Of a DNA stretch of 64,000 bases, positions 45,914 through 54,134 are shown in pieces; the stretch's first letter is position 1, and every line of letters starts with the position of its first letter. Origin of the DNA: Moritella sp. F3 (lineage in GTDB: Bacteria; Pseudomonadota; Gammaproteobacteria; Enterobacterales; Moritellaceae); NCBI RefSeq assembly GCF_015082335.1, contig NZ_BLRL01000001.1, forward strand, positions 1 to 64,000, in the 5' to 3' direction. The notes under the pieces were generated by a model. The model was not told where the DNA came from. It saw only the letters and a program-made list of their open reading frames with translations, and ran no database searches. Position numbers and translations under genes: made by a program.

Positions 45914-46612
45914 TCACATCTTCTGCCCAGTCCAAACAACACGTCCAATCAATGCCAGCTCTTCACCGTCCAATTGTGATTTTGTGATTTCCCAAGGGTC
46001 ATACATCGTATTATCAGATTTAACGCGAATTATGCCGCCTGGTAACATCTGTAGTCGCTTCACTAATAAGTTGTTGTCATGACGCATGACATAAACCCCA
46101 TCAGATAAATTATCCACATCACGATTAACCATGATCATAGAACCATTCTTTAATGTCGGCTGCATGCTGTCGCCGTCTACCAACATCAAAAATACGTTAC
46201 TTGGGCTTACGCCAATATCATTACGTAGCCAATTTGGCTCAAAGCTGATTGATTTTGGACATTCTTCAACTTCTGCTAATAAACCAACGCCTGCTGATGC
46301 AGATATTTCGTAGAAGGGGAGCTTGATATGCTTCTCTTTAGTATGTGTATAGACATTGTTGAGAGTGTCGTTTGGAGATATTTGGCCAACTTCAGGTTCT
46401 GTCTTTTCACTGATTAACCATAGCGCATACTTGTGAAACCGATCGTGATTGATGATTTTATCAAGTTTTTCCAAGCCTATTGCTTTAATTCTTCCAGTTT
46501 CATACTGAGCTAATGTATCAGTACTAATTCCAATTAAATCAGATAGTTGACTTCTAGTTAGCCCTTCGGCTTCTCGAATGCTCTTTATTTTTAGTCCGAC
46601 AGTAGTTGACAT
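45914..46612 (-). CDS. CI-type phage repressor, self-cleaving (HTH plus S24 peptidase)
   Basis: This 232-residue protein has an N-terminal XRE helix-turn-helix (about residues 8-60, with LTRSQLSDLIGISTDTLAQYE) and a C-terminal LexA/UmuD-like S24 peptidase domain (about 100-232). The cleavage region SAGVG lies near residue 107, the catalytic Ser is in VDGDSMQPTL and the Lys in NLLVKRLQML. It should keep the prophage silent and be inactivated through RecA after DNA damage, which differs from P2, whose C repressor is not self-cleaving, and agrees with K139/186-like switches. It is divergent from cox across a pair of operators. Confidence 0.9.
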   Translation of the reverse strand: MSTTVGLKIKSIREAEGLTRSQLSDLIGISTDTLAQYETGRIKAIGLEKLDKIINHDRFHKYALWLISEKTEPEVGQISPNDTLNNVYTHTKEKHIKLPFYEISASAGVGLLAEVEECPKSISFEPNWLRNDIGVSPSNVFLMLVDGDSMQPTLKNGSMIMVNRDVDNLSDGVYVMRHDNNLLVKRLQMLPGGIIRVKSDNTMYDPWEITKSQLDGEELALIGRVVWTGQKM

Positions 46613-46646
46613 GTTTATACACAGACCTATATTATGTGTTTACACA
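46612..46646. promoter_or_regulatory. Pair of operator-like dyads between cI and cox
   Basis: TGTTTATACACA (46612-46623) and TGTGTTTACACA (46635-46646) are two similar imperfect palindromes with 23 bases between their centres, about two helical turns. They lie in the 96-base gap between the divergent repressor and cox genes; the first overlaps the cI start codon. They are the natural binding sites of CI and/or Cox. Which protein binds is inferred. Confidence 0.55.
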
Positions 46647-46708
46647 GCCTGATGTTGCAGGTGGTGTTATCAAATGGCAGTAACCCTAAATAATCCCATA
46701 AGGAAGTA

Positions 46709-46933
46709 ATGATGTCGACAACAATTGTGATTCAAATGAACGATGTACCTACCATGGCAGTCGAGTTGTTCGCTGAGAGAACAGGACAAACTGTATGCGC
46801 GGTGCAGTCTCAAATGGACAGAGGGACTCTACCATTTACGCAAGATAGACCCCGTGCAACTCGTTTTGTAAACATAGCTAAGTTGACCATGATGTGTTTG
46901 GAATCAAACAACGATAAACCGTGGCTTGCTTAG
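46709..46933 (+). CDS. Cox/Apl-like excisionase and early regulator
   Basis: This 74-residue protein has a short helix-turn-helix-like segment (AVELFAERTGQTVCAVQSQM then DRGTLPF, about residues 18-43). Position and size fit the Cox/Apl proteins of P2, HP1 and 186, which repress the lysogenic promoter and direct excision together with Int. It is the first gene of the early operon opposite cI. Two adjacent ATG codons (46709 and 46712) follow AAGGAAG; either may be used. Confidence 0.72.
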   Translation: MMSTTIVIQMNDVPTMAVELFAERTGQTVCAVQSQMDRGTLPFTQDRPRATRFVNIAKLTMMCLESNNDKPWLA

Positions 46934-46944
46934 AGGTATTCAGC

Positions 46945-47097
46945 ATGCTTAAAGGCATCAAATTAAGCAGCAAAGGTAAATGCACAAGACGGTGTAGTCA
47001 GTGTGAAATCAAACACGAATTCATATGCCCAGTAATCATCGTATCTGAAGTTGTCTTTGTAGTATTCATATTCACCTTTGCTGCTTTGTCAGCGTAG
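46945..47097 (+). CDS. Small membrane protein with cysteine cluster, 50 residues
   Basis: A complete 51-codon frame follows cox by 11 bases and has AGAGG eight bases before its ATG. The product has a basic N-terminus, a CTRRCSQC cluster (residues 13-20), a further Cys29, and a hydrophobic C-terminal helix (about 31-49). The spacing and ribosome-binding site fit a real gene of the early operon. No family is recognised. Confidence 0.55.
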   Translation: MLKGIKLSSKGKCTRRCSQCEIKHEFICPVIIVSEVVFVVFIFTFAALSA

Positions 47098-47128
47098 TTT
47101 GATCATCGCAAATAGGGAGATTTGTTCA

Positions 47129-47647
47129 ATGTATGAAATTAATGATAGCAAACAAACCGTAATTGACGCGGCCTGTATCCGTTTTGCAGATATTGAAAAC
47201 GTAGAGTCTATTGCAAAGGCGTGTGGTATGCGTGGCCAGATGCTACGCAACAAGTTGAATCCAAATCAACCACACCAATTAACCGTCAGTGAATTAATCA
47301 AGATCACTAAGGAAACTGATAATCACGACATTATCAACAGCGCGATACTCGAAGTCGGATTGACCGCTGTTCGCCTACCAAAACAAGGTGAGTCCAAGCC
47401 ATTAACTGTAAGCGCAATGAGCGTAGCAATTCATACCGGTGATATTAGTCGCCACATCTTAGAAGTAGAGTCAGATCGGCGTCTTACGCGCCATAAGAAA
47501 GACGCAATTATTAAAAAGGCACAATCAGCAGTCCGTGAATTGGTCTTTCTTATGTCAGATGTTGAAAACCGCTGCGGTGGTGCAGGGCCGTTCGTGTCTA
47601 TGTGTGCTGATGCAGTCATTAATGGAATGCCATTACCAGGCATGTAA
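47129..47647 (+). CDS. CII-family phage regulatory protein
   Basis: This 172-residue protein fits the phage regulatory CII family of P2-group/K139-like phages: an N-terminal helical DNA-binding part with ACGMRGQMLRNKLNP (about residues 31-45) and LTVSELIKITKETDN (about 50-64), and a helical C-terminus. The frame is open from 47078, but the ATG at 47129 follows AGGGAGA and gives the family start. It lies in the early operon behind cox and probably influences the choice between lysis and lysogeny. The end VINGMPLPGM is a family feature. Confidence 0.8.
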   Translation: MYEINDSKQTVIDAACIRFADIENVESIAKACGMRGQMLRNKLNPNQPHQLTVSELIKITKETDNHDIINSAILEVGLTAVRLPKQGESKPLTVSAMSVAIHTGDISRHILEVESDRRLTRHKKDAIIKKAQSAVRELVFLMSDVENRCGGAGPFVSMCADAVINGMPLPGM

Positions 47648-47665
47648 CTTAAAAGGATAAATATT

Positions 47666-47956
47666 ATGGAAACAGTTCAAAGCGTTATTAATGAAATTAT
47701 GTTTATTGCCACATCAAGACCTGATGCGATTGATATTACAGTTGAATACAGTGGTGTTAGCGATTCACTTTCTGTGAAAGTTATGCCGCGTGGTTTTGAT
47801 TACATCAATACAACGACAGAAAGTTATGAAGCCTCAATCCTTTATCACACCAACGTTTGGTTAAATGATTCAGGACCAATGCAAGCGGCACTAGATGCCA
47901 AATGTAAAATATTGGAATTAATAGCAATGCCAGTAAATATCGAGGTGGCAGCATGA
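47666..47956 (+). CDS. Hypothetical phage early protein, 96 residues
   Basis: A small mixed alpha/beta protein with no signal peptide or membrane segment. It starts after AAAGGATAAATATT, a good ribosome-binding site, and overlaps the next gene by four bases (ATGA), so it is part of the early operon. I do not recognise the family. It may modify replication or host functions, as small genes at this position in P2-like phages often do, but no residue pattern supports a specific role. Confidence 0.7.
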   Translation: METVQSVINEIMFIATSRPDAIDITVEYSGVSDSLSVKVMPRGFDYINTTTESYEASILYHTNVWLNDSGPMQAALDAKCKILELIAMPVNIEVAA

Positions 47957-48342
47957 AGCGTATCTCTGTACCTATTGATTGCATGATTAAGTCTCTTACC
48001 GATCTTAACGTTAGTACCGATCAGGCTAATGACATTATTGCTCTATTTGAAGTCGTAGATGCTGGTGATTTTGATGTACTGGTTATGCCTGTTTTGTCAT
48101 TTAATCACACACGCCAACTTTCACGCAAAGAAGTACTCATCACTTTATCTGCATTTTGGATAAGTGTTATTGGTCATACTGATTCTTACTCTGAATCAGA
48201 ATTGCAGGGATTGGGCGCATTACGTTCGCTGTACTTTGTTGCAATTAATTTAGGCTATCAAGACCTCGCTGTTTGGATTGCTAAATATTGGGAAGAAACG
48301 TGTCCACTACATGGTTCTGAATCATTGGAGTTATGGACATGA
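47953..48342 (+). CDS. Hypothetical phage early protein, 129 residues
   Basis: A mostly helical soluble protein with no recognised domain. Its start overlaps the stop of the preceding gene by four bases and its stop overlaps the start of the next, so it is translated as part of a tightly packed operon between the CII-like gene and the replicase gene. A Leu/Ala-rich central part (about residues 60-105) suggests a helical bundle. Function unknown. Confidence 0.7.
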   Translation: MKRISVPIDCMIKSLTDLNVSTDQANDIIALFEVVDAGDFDVLVMPVLSFNHTRQLSRKEVLITLSAFWISVIGHTDSYSESELQGLGALRSLYFVAINLGYQDLAVWIAKYWEETCPLHGSESLELWT

Positions 48343-48566
48343 TGTATGTAGCAATTGAGATTGGCCCTGATGCTGGAATGCGTACATGTCCTAAAACTTC
48401 GGAGTATAGAACCGTTGAAGTTGGTGAGTTCGAGAGTAAATCTGATGCAGTGAGTAATGCCTGTCATCAATTGAATTGCTGTCAGCTTTTCCGCGGCGTG
48501 ATAAGACGCATTAAAGGTAATGGTGGTTATATGGTAGTAAACACACAGGACTATGACCAATTATGA
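48339..48566 (+). CDS. Hypothetical phage early protein, 75 residues
   Basis: The frame is open from ATG 48333, but GGAG at 48327-48330 is spaced correctly for the ATG at 48339, which also gives a four-base overlap with the upstream stop. The product, beginning MMYVAIEIGPD, is a small alpha/beta protein with three cysteines in its middle. No family is recognised. Confidence 0.65.
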   Translation: MMYVAIEIGPDAGMRTCPKTSEYRTVEVGEFESKSDAVSNACHQLNCCQLFRGVIRRIKGNGGYMVVNTQDYDQL

Positions 48567-48775
48567 ATAAATTAACGATTGAAGAAAGACGCCGTGGCTT
48601 GGCTAATGTTAGAAAGCTACGTGCTGATTTAGAAGTGATCAGTGAACGTAAAAACTTTGATAAACGTAACTATTTACAGCGTATCAAGATTAAAGCTGGT
48701 CAATTAAAACCAATGACGGTGTCTGAATATAGAGCGAAATTAGGAGCGAATTTCGATGTTCACCCCAGCCATTAA
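48563..48775 (+). CDS. Hypothetical phage early protein, 70 residues
   Basis: A very basic helical protein beginning MNKLTIEERRRGLANVRKLR. It overlaps the upstream gene by four bases and the replicase gene by 20 bases. Its charge suggests nucleic acid binding. Its position directly before the replication gene recalls the small B-like genes of P2-type phages, but I see no homology that proves this. Confidence 0.65.
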   Translation: MNKLTIEERRRGLANVRKLRADLEVISERKNFDKRNYLQRIKIKAGQLKPMTVSEYRAKLGANFDVHPSH

Positions 48776-50630
48776 AACAAGTAACCCACTTAAAAAGCTG
48801 CCGTATAACCTGCGTTGTGAACTAGCGAGTTTTGTTGATAACAACGCAAACAAATACAACGTAGAACCAGCCCGCGATCGTGCCTTTGCTTTCGCGCGTT
48901 CGGTCGTTTCTAAACTCAACGTTCCTTACGATATTAAAAACTACCTTGATAAAGCCGGTGCGGCACGACTTAAAAAACACGGCCTAAAACGTGCGGTTAA
49001 ATTTATTGATGATCGTAGTGCGCACATTGTTGCTAGTTTAGGTGTATTACCTGAGCCTTGGTACCGTCTAGATACTGAGTATAAACGTGTTCGTCTTGCT
49101 GATGAGTTAACAGGACGCGCATGTTTACATTTAGAACTTGCACTAAAAGCAGGGAAGAGGCCACTTGAGGCACTCGAAGAAATTAACGAGTTCACAGGCC
49201 TTGCTTTGTGGATGCCTCACTTTGAACCTAAAAAACGTGATCGTGATGATGACGTCTATTTAGGTCTTATCGCCCGCGCATGTGATGGCGCTGTTTGGTT
49301 GCGCGCTATCAATCAAAAGGTAACAATTGCCTTTGAATCTACCCGACGCGCTGCAGGTATGGTTTCACCACATGTAAGCCCTTACGCTTCATTTACTACC
49401 TGCCAATGGCTTAAAGACCGTAAGAAGAAGCAATTAGACTGGCTTGATAGCATGGCCATCGAAAGTGAATGCGGTGAAACGCTTGAGCTTAAAGATGTGC
49501 ATGATGCATCAGTATCTAATCCTGCTAATCGCCGTTATGAGTTAATGACTCAACTTAGTGGTTGTCAGACATACGCAGACTCTCAAGAACATGTTGGTTT
49601 GTTCGTTACAATGACAGCTGCAGGTCGCTATCACCGGTTAAAGAAACACGGTAAGTACTTTGTTGAAAATCCTAATTGGAATGGTGCAGATCCGATTGCT
49701 GCACATGATTGGTTGAAAACATCGTGGCAGCGCTTCCGTGCTGCTGCCGATAGAGCAGGGCTAACTTATTACGGTATGCGTGTTGTTGAACCTCACGTAG
49801 ACGGCACACCACATTGGCATGGTGTTTTCTTCGTACCAGAAAATCAAATTGAAGACTTTACCCAGCTATTAACTCTATATCAGCATCAACGTGATAATGA
49901 TGAATTGTTTATGCTTGATGGCACACCAAAGTTAAAAGCAATGGAAGCACGCGTTAAAATTGATAAAGTCGATCGCAGTAAAGGTGATGCGGTTGCTTAC
50001 ATTGCTAAGTACATTTCTAAAAACATTGATGCGCATAAGCTTGAAGGTAAAAAAGACTTAGACTCAGAGCTTGTTGATTTGGTCGAAACTGTGACTAACG
50101 TTACTGCCTGGTCACGCGCATTTTGCTTTCGACAATTCCAGTTCCAAAAAACACCATCGGTTACCGTATGGCGCGAACTTCGACGCATTGAGAAAGAGCA
50201 AGAGTTCTGCCTATTTGAAAAGATACGCCTTGCTGCCGACTGTGGTTGCTTTGCGTCTTACTTCAACTGGATGGGTGGACACCGCCTTAAACAACGTAAC
50301 CGACCAATAAAGGTATTGTATGAACGTTCAGAAAATCACTATCAAGAATTAGTTAAAAAGACGGCTGGTCTTACTGGTGTTGGTATCACTGTTTTAACAC
50401 GCGAAAAGCAGTGGACACTCGTTAAGAAACAAACACAGCCAAAGGACTTAGGCGCGCTTGCACTTAGTCTCTTAGGCACTGCTGAAAGCGGCGGGAGCCG
50501 TTTTCCTTGGACTAGTGTCAATAACTGTACGCGAGATAGAGATTTATCGAAAATCGCCGATGTACCAGATATTGATACCAGTAACCTGAAACCTGAAACC
50601 CAAACAGGTATATGCGGGTTCGTATTTTGA
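48756..50630 (+). CDS. Phage replication endonuclease, P2 gpA-like HUH protein
   Basis: This 624-residue protein nicks the phage origin and starts rolling-circle replication. The HUH metal site is in PHVDGTPHWHGVFFV (about residue 345-360) and the paired catalytic tyrosines are in AYIAKYISKN, three residues apart, as in P2 gpA and phiX174 A. The N-terminal half is the gpA-type helical domain. The start follows TAGGAG. In gpA-type phages the origin lies inside this gene and I cannot point to it with certainty. It is the last large early gene before ogr and the cos-like site. Confidence 0.9.
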   Translation: MFTPAIKTSNPLKKLPYNLRCELASFVDNNANKYNVEPARDRAFAFARSVVSKLNVPYDIKNYLDKAGAARLKKHGLKRAVKFIDDRSAHIVASLGVLPEPWYRLDTEYKRVRLADELTGRACLHLELALKAGKRPLEALEEINEFTGLALWMPHFEPKKRDRDDDVYLGLIARACDGAVWLRAINQKVTIAFESTRRAAGMVSPHVSPYASFTTCQWLKDRKKKQLDWLDSMAIESECGETLELKDVHDASVSNPANRRYELMTQLSGCQTYADSQEHVGLFVTMTAAGRYHRLKKHGKYFVENPNWNGADPIAAHDWLKTSWQRFRAAADRAGLTYYGMRVVEPHVDGTPHWHGVFFVPENQIEDFTQLLTLYQHQRDNDELFMLDGTPKLKAMEARVKIDKVDRSKGDAVAYIAKYISKNIDAHKLEGKKDLDSELVDLVETVTNVTAWSRAFCFRQFQFQKTPSVTVWRELRRIEKEQEFCLFEKIRLAADCGCFASYFNWMGGHRLKQRNRPIKVLYERSENHYQELVKKTAGLTGVGITVLTREKQWTLVKKQTQPKDLGALALSLLGTAESGGSRFPWTSVNNCTRDRDLSKIADVPDIDTSNLKPETQTGICGFVF

Positions 50631-50643
50631 AGAAAGTGTTGAA

Positions 50644-50746
50644 ATGTTGAGTTCTGGTAAACGTGTTCATTCAGCTAAGCAGCGTTGTAGAAAATGCGGT
50701 CATGAAGATTACGTTTTATTGTGCTGCCTGTCGTTCTAGAAATTGA
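50644..50746 (+). pseudogene. Mini zinc-ribbon gene with a one-base frameshift
   Basis: As it stands, an ATG at 50644 gives 31 residues ending at 50739, with CRKC but a C-terminus CCLSF. If one T of the GTTTTATT run at 50713-50720 is removed, the frame continues as VYCAACRSRN and stops at 50746, giving a regular CxxC...CxxC zinc ribbon. So a tiny zinc-ribbon gene, common next to gpA genes, seems to carry a one-base insertion in a T run. A sequencing error or programmed slippage would look the same. Confidence 0.5.
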
Positions 50747-50800
50747 ATGTTAATTACATTGGAATCTACGTATCAAAAATTATAACAAGGAGCTAATTAA

Positions 50801-51124
50801 ATGCTAATCACATGCCCTAAATGTGGAACGAAAGCACGCATTGCAACATCACGTACAATTTCTGCTGAAACAAGGGAATTGTATTGCCAATGTTTGAACT
50901 TAAATTGTGGAAAAGTCATGGTGTCACACATTTGTTTCTCACATTTTGTTGAGCAAACAGGCCAAAAACCTAACCCTGAGTTGCAACCTGAATTGTGTAA
51001 AGACCTCGACCAACTCGACATATTTGACGAAATAGAAAAAGCGCAAGAAAACGATCACAAAGGATCTCTGGATCGTTTACCTAGAACACCAGTAACTTCA
51101 ACTTTAACAAATACTTGTGTCTAA
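50801..51124 (+). CDS. ogr: Ogr/Delta-like late gene activator
   Basis: This 107-residue protein has the zinc-binding Ogr/Delta domain at residues 1-46: CPKCGTKA, then TSRTISAETRELYCQC, then LNCG, giving a CxxC...CxxxxC pattern. Ogr proteins bind upstream of phage late promoters and contact the alpha subunit of RNA polymerase. The C-terminal 60 residues are acidic and not conserved. In P2 ogr lies at the other end, next to att; here it follows the replicase gene, as B lies in 186 group phages. Its likely targets are the dyads at 59320 and 63208. Confidence 0.88.
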   Translation: MLITCPKCGTKARIATSRTISAETRELYCQCLNLNCGKVMVSHICFSHFVEQTGQKPNPELQPELCKDLDQLDIFDEIEKAQENDHKGSLDRLPRTPVTSTLTNTCV

Positions 51125-51294
51125 TAGAGTTGAATAAATATTCAGCGGTTATTTTTCGTTTATTTGTAGTGCTGAATTTTGGTGTGGAGGGGAGGGTGAG
51201 TCCGAGCGGGCTCAAAATTCCTGTCTATGAGATAAATATTCAGCGTTTTGCATAACCTCGCGAATATGTGTTTTTGGTTGAGGGAGTTTTATTC
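51125..51294. other. Candidate cos site with flanking repeats
   Basis: The G-rich segment GGTGTGGAGGGGAGGGTGA at 51181-51199 resembles the 19-base cohesive-end sequences of P2 and 186 as I remember them (G-rich with the same GGnGnGGnGGGGA backbone). It is flanked by an exact 14-base direct repeat ATAAATATTCAGCG (51134-51147 and 51232-51245), by a third, inverted copy of the core ATTCAGC (51171-51177), and by an 8-base inverted repeat GAATTTTG/CAAAATTC (51174-51181, 51213-51220). It lies between the early region and the virion genes, where P2-type phages carry cos. Confidence 0.55.
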
Positions 51295-52491
51295 ATGTGG
51301 GAAAGACAATACGAACAAGGACGATGGAACGGCTTAGAGTTAAACATACTCAGCACATCGTTAGATGGTGGTAAACGTCTGCATGTGAGTGAAATTCCTT
51401 ATGCTGATTTACCCAGTATTAAAGTGATGGGCAGCTCCGCGAGTAAGTTTGATCTTGAAGTTGTGTTTGTAGGTTCAAGTTCACTGATTGACGCTAACAA
51501 ATTATTAGCAAGTTTAAATGAAATACCGAAAGGGGAATTGGAACATCCTTGGCTGGGTGAGATACCACTGGTGTTTGAAAGCTATTCACAAACAATAACG
51601 ACCAAGCGTGGCCTGGTCACGTTATCACTTAAATTTATACGTGATGGTAAGACGCCTAAATTAATTTCATCTGTATCAACCAAGGTTAGCGCGCAGCAAC
51701 AAGCAACAATCGTTGAGGGTGTTTCAACTAAAACGTTTGTGCAAGACGTAGAAGAAATGGATATTGCAGACATGAATAGTCTGCAGCAAAGCTTTACTCA
51801 TGCGATCAATGAATTAATGGGTATTGCGAATGAACTGAATGTACCAAGCCAAATGCTCTCAGCATTGAACCAAGAACTTAATAGCGCGTTCGTGGCCATT
51901 TCAAGTATTGCCAATGCTCCAGGACAATTTGCAGAGCAATTAAGTAAAACCATAGACAGCGTGGCTAATGCCGTTCGCTCTGAACCTGACTCAGAAAATG
52001 AAGCCGTTGATAATTCAAGAACAGCGCAAGCAACAATGCTGGCTGCAGTGAATATAGAAACACCAAGTGCTCATTACAATGTGCAAATGGTCACAGCCGC
52101 TGTGAAAATGAGTAAAGATATTGCCACATTAGAGCAAGATGAAACCTTTAGTGTGATCAACGTAAAAGGTCAGCCATCAATCATCCTGAGTGATTTACAA
52201 CTTATTGTTACAGAAGTAAACGCACGTATTGATGAAGTGACAGACCAATCAACCCTTGAAAGCACAGAGTTGTTTAATTCATTAATCACCTTGAAAGAAG
52301 GTGTTGATACGCAATATAGCAAAGTTAAACTCGGCGTTGAGCCACAACGTTTTATTGAACGTGGACGCTTTATACCTGCGCTTGCTTTGGCTCATGAATT
52401 AAATAGTGAATCAACTTTGGTCATGGCCCTTAACCCGTCGAAGCACCCCTTATTTTTGGCCGGAACTATTGGGCTGAGGGTGAGCGAATGA
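51295..52491 (+). CDS. Mu gp43-like baseplate protein (DNA circularisation N-terminal domain)
   Basis: This 398-residue protein begins MWERQYEQGRWNGLEL, the usual start of the DNA_circ_N family, which in Mu is gp43, the protein that joins tail tube and baseplate. The frame is open from 51268, but the ATG at 51295 follows GAGGGAG at the correct distance. The N-terminal beta domain covers about 1-105; the rest is helical with long Ser/Glu-rich helices. It overlaps the next gene by four bases and opens the baseplate module directly behind the cos-like region. Confidence 0.85.
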   Translation: MWERQYEQGRWNGLELNILSTSLDGGKRLHVSEIPYADLPSIKVMGSSASKFDLEVVFVGSSSLIDANKLLASLNEIPKGELEHPWLGEIPLVFESYSQTITTKRGLVTLSLKFIRDGKTPKLISSVSTKVSAQQQATIVEGVSTKTFVQDVEEMDIADMNSLQQSFTHAINELMGIANELNVPSQMLSALNQELNSAFVAISSIANAPGQFAEQLSKTIDSVANAVRSEPDSENEAVDNSRTAQATMLAAVNIETPSAHYNVQMVTAAVKMSKDIATLEQDETFSVINVKGQPSIILSDLQLIVTEVNARIDEVTDQSTLESTELFNSLITLKEGVDTQYSKVKLGVEPQRFIERGRFIPALALAHELNSESTLVMALNPSKHPLFLAGTIGLRVSE

Positions 52492-53432
52492 AAACGTTAA
52501 CCCTACTTATAAACAAAAAACCAATAGCATTTTTCAATGCTGATTTGACGTTTTCAATTGAGCAGTTAGCGCATGAATTTAGCTGTAGCATTCCACCGAT
52601 GACGATTGAAGCGCCGTTACCGATTGAGTTTTATCTTGATGGGAAACATATCTTCACTGGCAATATTGATACTGCATCAAGCTCAACGGCAAGCCATGAG
52701 CATTCTATGAGTATTAGTGGGCGTTCTAAAAGCGCCAATATGATTGATTCACGTATCACGATGGATGCTGAATACGGACAAAAATTAGATACTTTATTGC
52801 GGACTATTGCCAAAGACTTTGGTCTTGGAGTCGAGAGTCTTGTTGATCCCGCATTATTAAAGCCAATTGCAGAGTTTCAAATTAATGGTGAATCACCGAT
52901 TGATAACTTTGCACAATTAGTTAAAGAGCAAGGGCTTGTGCTTATTGAACGCAATGGTGTGTTAACGATTGAAAACCCTGCTCATGCAGTGATCAATGGT
53001 GTGGTATTAGAAGTCGGGAATAATGTTGAAGCGTTATCAATTGATAGAAATTTCGCTCAGCAGTTTTACCATATAGAGGTGCAAGGCCAGTGGGATGATG
53101 CAAAAGCTATCGTTACTTATGCACCGGCTAATACCCAAAGAAAAATAGTGTTCATTTCAGATCAATTACAAGATGCATCTGCCTGTCAATCTCGCGCCGA
53201 ATATGAACGTGATCTTGCTATTGCTAAAGGTCTAACGGCTTCAACATCTATTGCCGATTTATTTATAGAGTTAACAGGAAGCGCTATTAATCGGATGATT
53301 CGAGTAATAGACAATAAGCAAAATTTCAATGAAATGTTGTTAGTGAAAGGTATTTCACTATCTGTTACCGAAAGTAGCGCGACCACGAAAGTTGATTTAT
53401 TCAGACCATTTAAGGAAAAAACAAATGTTTAA
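52488..53432 (+). CDS. Mu gp44-like baseplate hub protein
   Basis: This 314-residue protein resembles the gp44/late-control-D group, which form the trimeric hub at the end of the tail tube. It is beta-rich, with DGKHIFTGNIDTASSS (about residues 50-65) and SISGRSKSANMIDSRI (about 75-90) typical of the hub fold. It overlaps both neighbours (ATGA with gp43-like, eight bases with gp45-like), as expected for stoichiometric structural genes. Confidence 0.85.
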   Translation: MKTLTLLINKKPIAFFNADLTFSIEQLAHEFSCSIPPMTIEAPLPIEFYLDGKHIFTGNIDTASSSTASHEHSMSISGRSKSANMIDSRITMDAEYGQKLDTLLRTIAKDFGLGVESLVDPALLKPIAEFQINGESPIDNFAQLVKEQGLVLIERNGVLTIENPAHAVINGVVLEVGNNVEALSIDRNFAQQFYHIEVQGQWDDAKAIVTYAPANTQRKIVFISDQLQDASACQSRAEYERDLAIAKGLTASTSIADLFIELTGSAINRMIRVIDNKQNFNEMLLVKGISLSVTESSATTKVDLFRPFKEKTNV

Positions 53433-53937
53433 CCGCTTGATGAGTCGTATTAAAAACATGGCCGCTATTGGCAGTGTTACTGGAGCCAAGACCAAGGTAC
53501 TTCAAATTAAGACATCAACAGGCAAAACAAACGATCGCATTAAGCGCCTACATAATTATGGCTTTATGAGTCGGCCTAAAGTTGGTTCCCGTGCCTACCT
53601 GCTTTTTCTGGGTGGTGTAATGAGTCGCGGCTTTTCTTTTTGTGTCGAAGATGAACGTTATGAAATGGAGCTGGAAGAAGGCGAAGTTGCCATGATGGAT
53701 GATAAAGGCAATTTGGTTCATTTTACCAAAAATGGTATTTCCATTACCTCACTTGGGAAAGTGGACATCACAGCTAAAAAAGACGTCACCGTTAACACTG
53801 ATGGAAACATTATCGCAAATGGTAAACAGATAAAATTAAATGACGGAACAGGCGCTATTACTTGTGAAAGCATTTGTCCTTTTATGGGTCAGCCGCATGT
53901 TGATGGTTCAGCCGTAGTTCTTATAGGAAAGAAATAA
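53425..53937 (+). CDS. Mu gp45-like baseplate spike protein
   Basis: This 170-residue protein corresponds to Mu gp45, the membrane-piercing spike. The start at 53425 follows AAGGAAAA; a longer frame from 53392 runs inside the preceding gene. An OB-like N-terminal part is followed by repeated short beta strands (ISITSLGKVDITAKKDV, about 111-127) that should form a beta helix, and a C-terminal PHVDGSAVVLIGKK tip segment. It comes before a small gene and gp46, in Mu order. Confidence 0.83.
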   Translation: MFNRLMSRIKNMAAIGSVTGAKTKVLQIKTSTGKTNDRIKRLHNYGFMSRPKVGSRAYLLFLGGVMSRGFSFCVEDERYEMELEEGEVAMMDDKGNLVHFTKNGISITSLGKVDITAKKDVTVNTDGNIIANGKQIKLNDGTGAITCESICPFMGQPHVDGSAVVLIGKK

Positions 53938-54134
53938 TGGCATTAAGTAAAACATCGCTAAAAGCAAAAATTATAACTGAAATGAATGCGCAAGGCATGG
54001 TCACCGATGGGCCATTTGCCAAAGCGGGTAACCTAGCTGAAGCTATTGCGAATGCAGTTGTTGATGAAATTACCGCTAATGCCGCCGTCAGTATTAAAAC
54101 TGGCAGCTCCGCGGGAGAGTATAAAGTCTCATGA
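53937..54134 (+). CDS. Small phage protein between spike and gp46-like genes
   Basis: A 65-residue, Ala-rich helical protein that starts one base before the end of the spike gene (TAATG) and overlaps the next by four bases. Similar small proteins of unknown role occur at this position in Mu-like baseplate modules. No membrane segment. Confidence 0.7.
   Translation: MALSKTSLKAKIITEMNAQGMVTDGPFAKAGNLAEAIANAVVDEITANAAVSIKTGSSAGEYKVS

Noticed and set aside
50797..51021. Minus-strand frame opposite the Ogr-like gene
   Set aside because: The plus-strand frame has the complete Ogr zinc-binding pattern and a ribosome-binding site; the opposite frame has neither.
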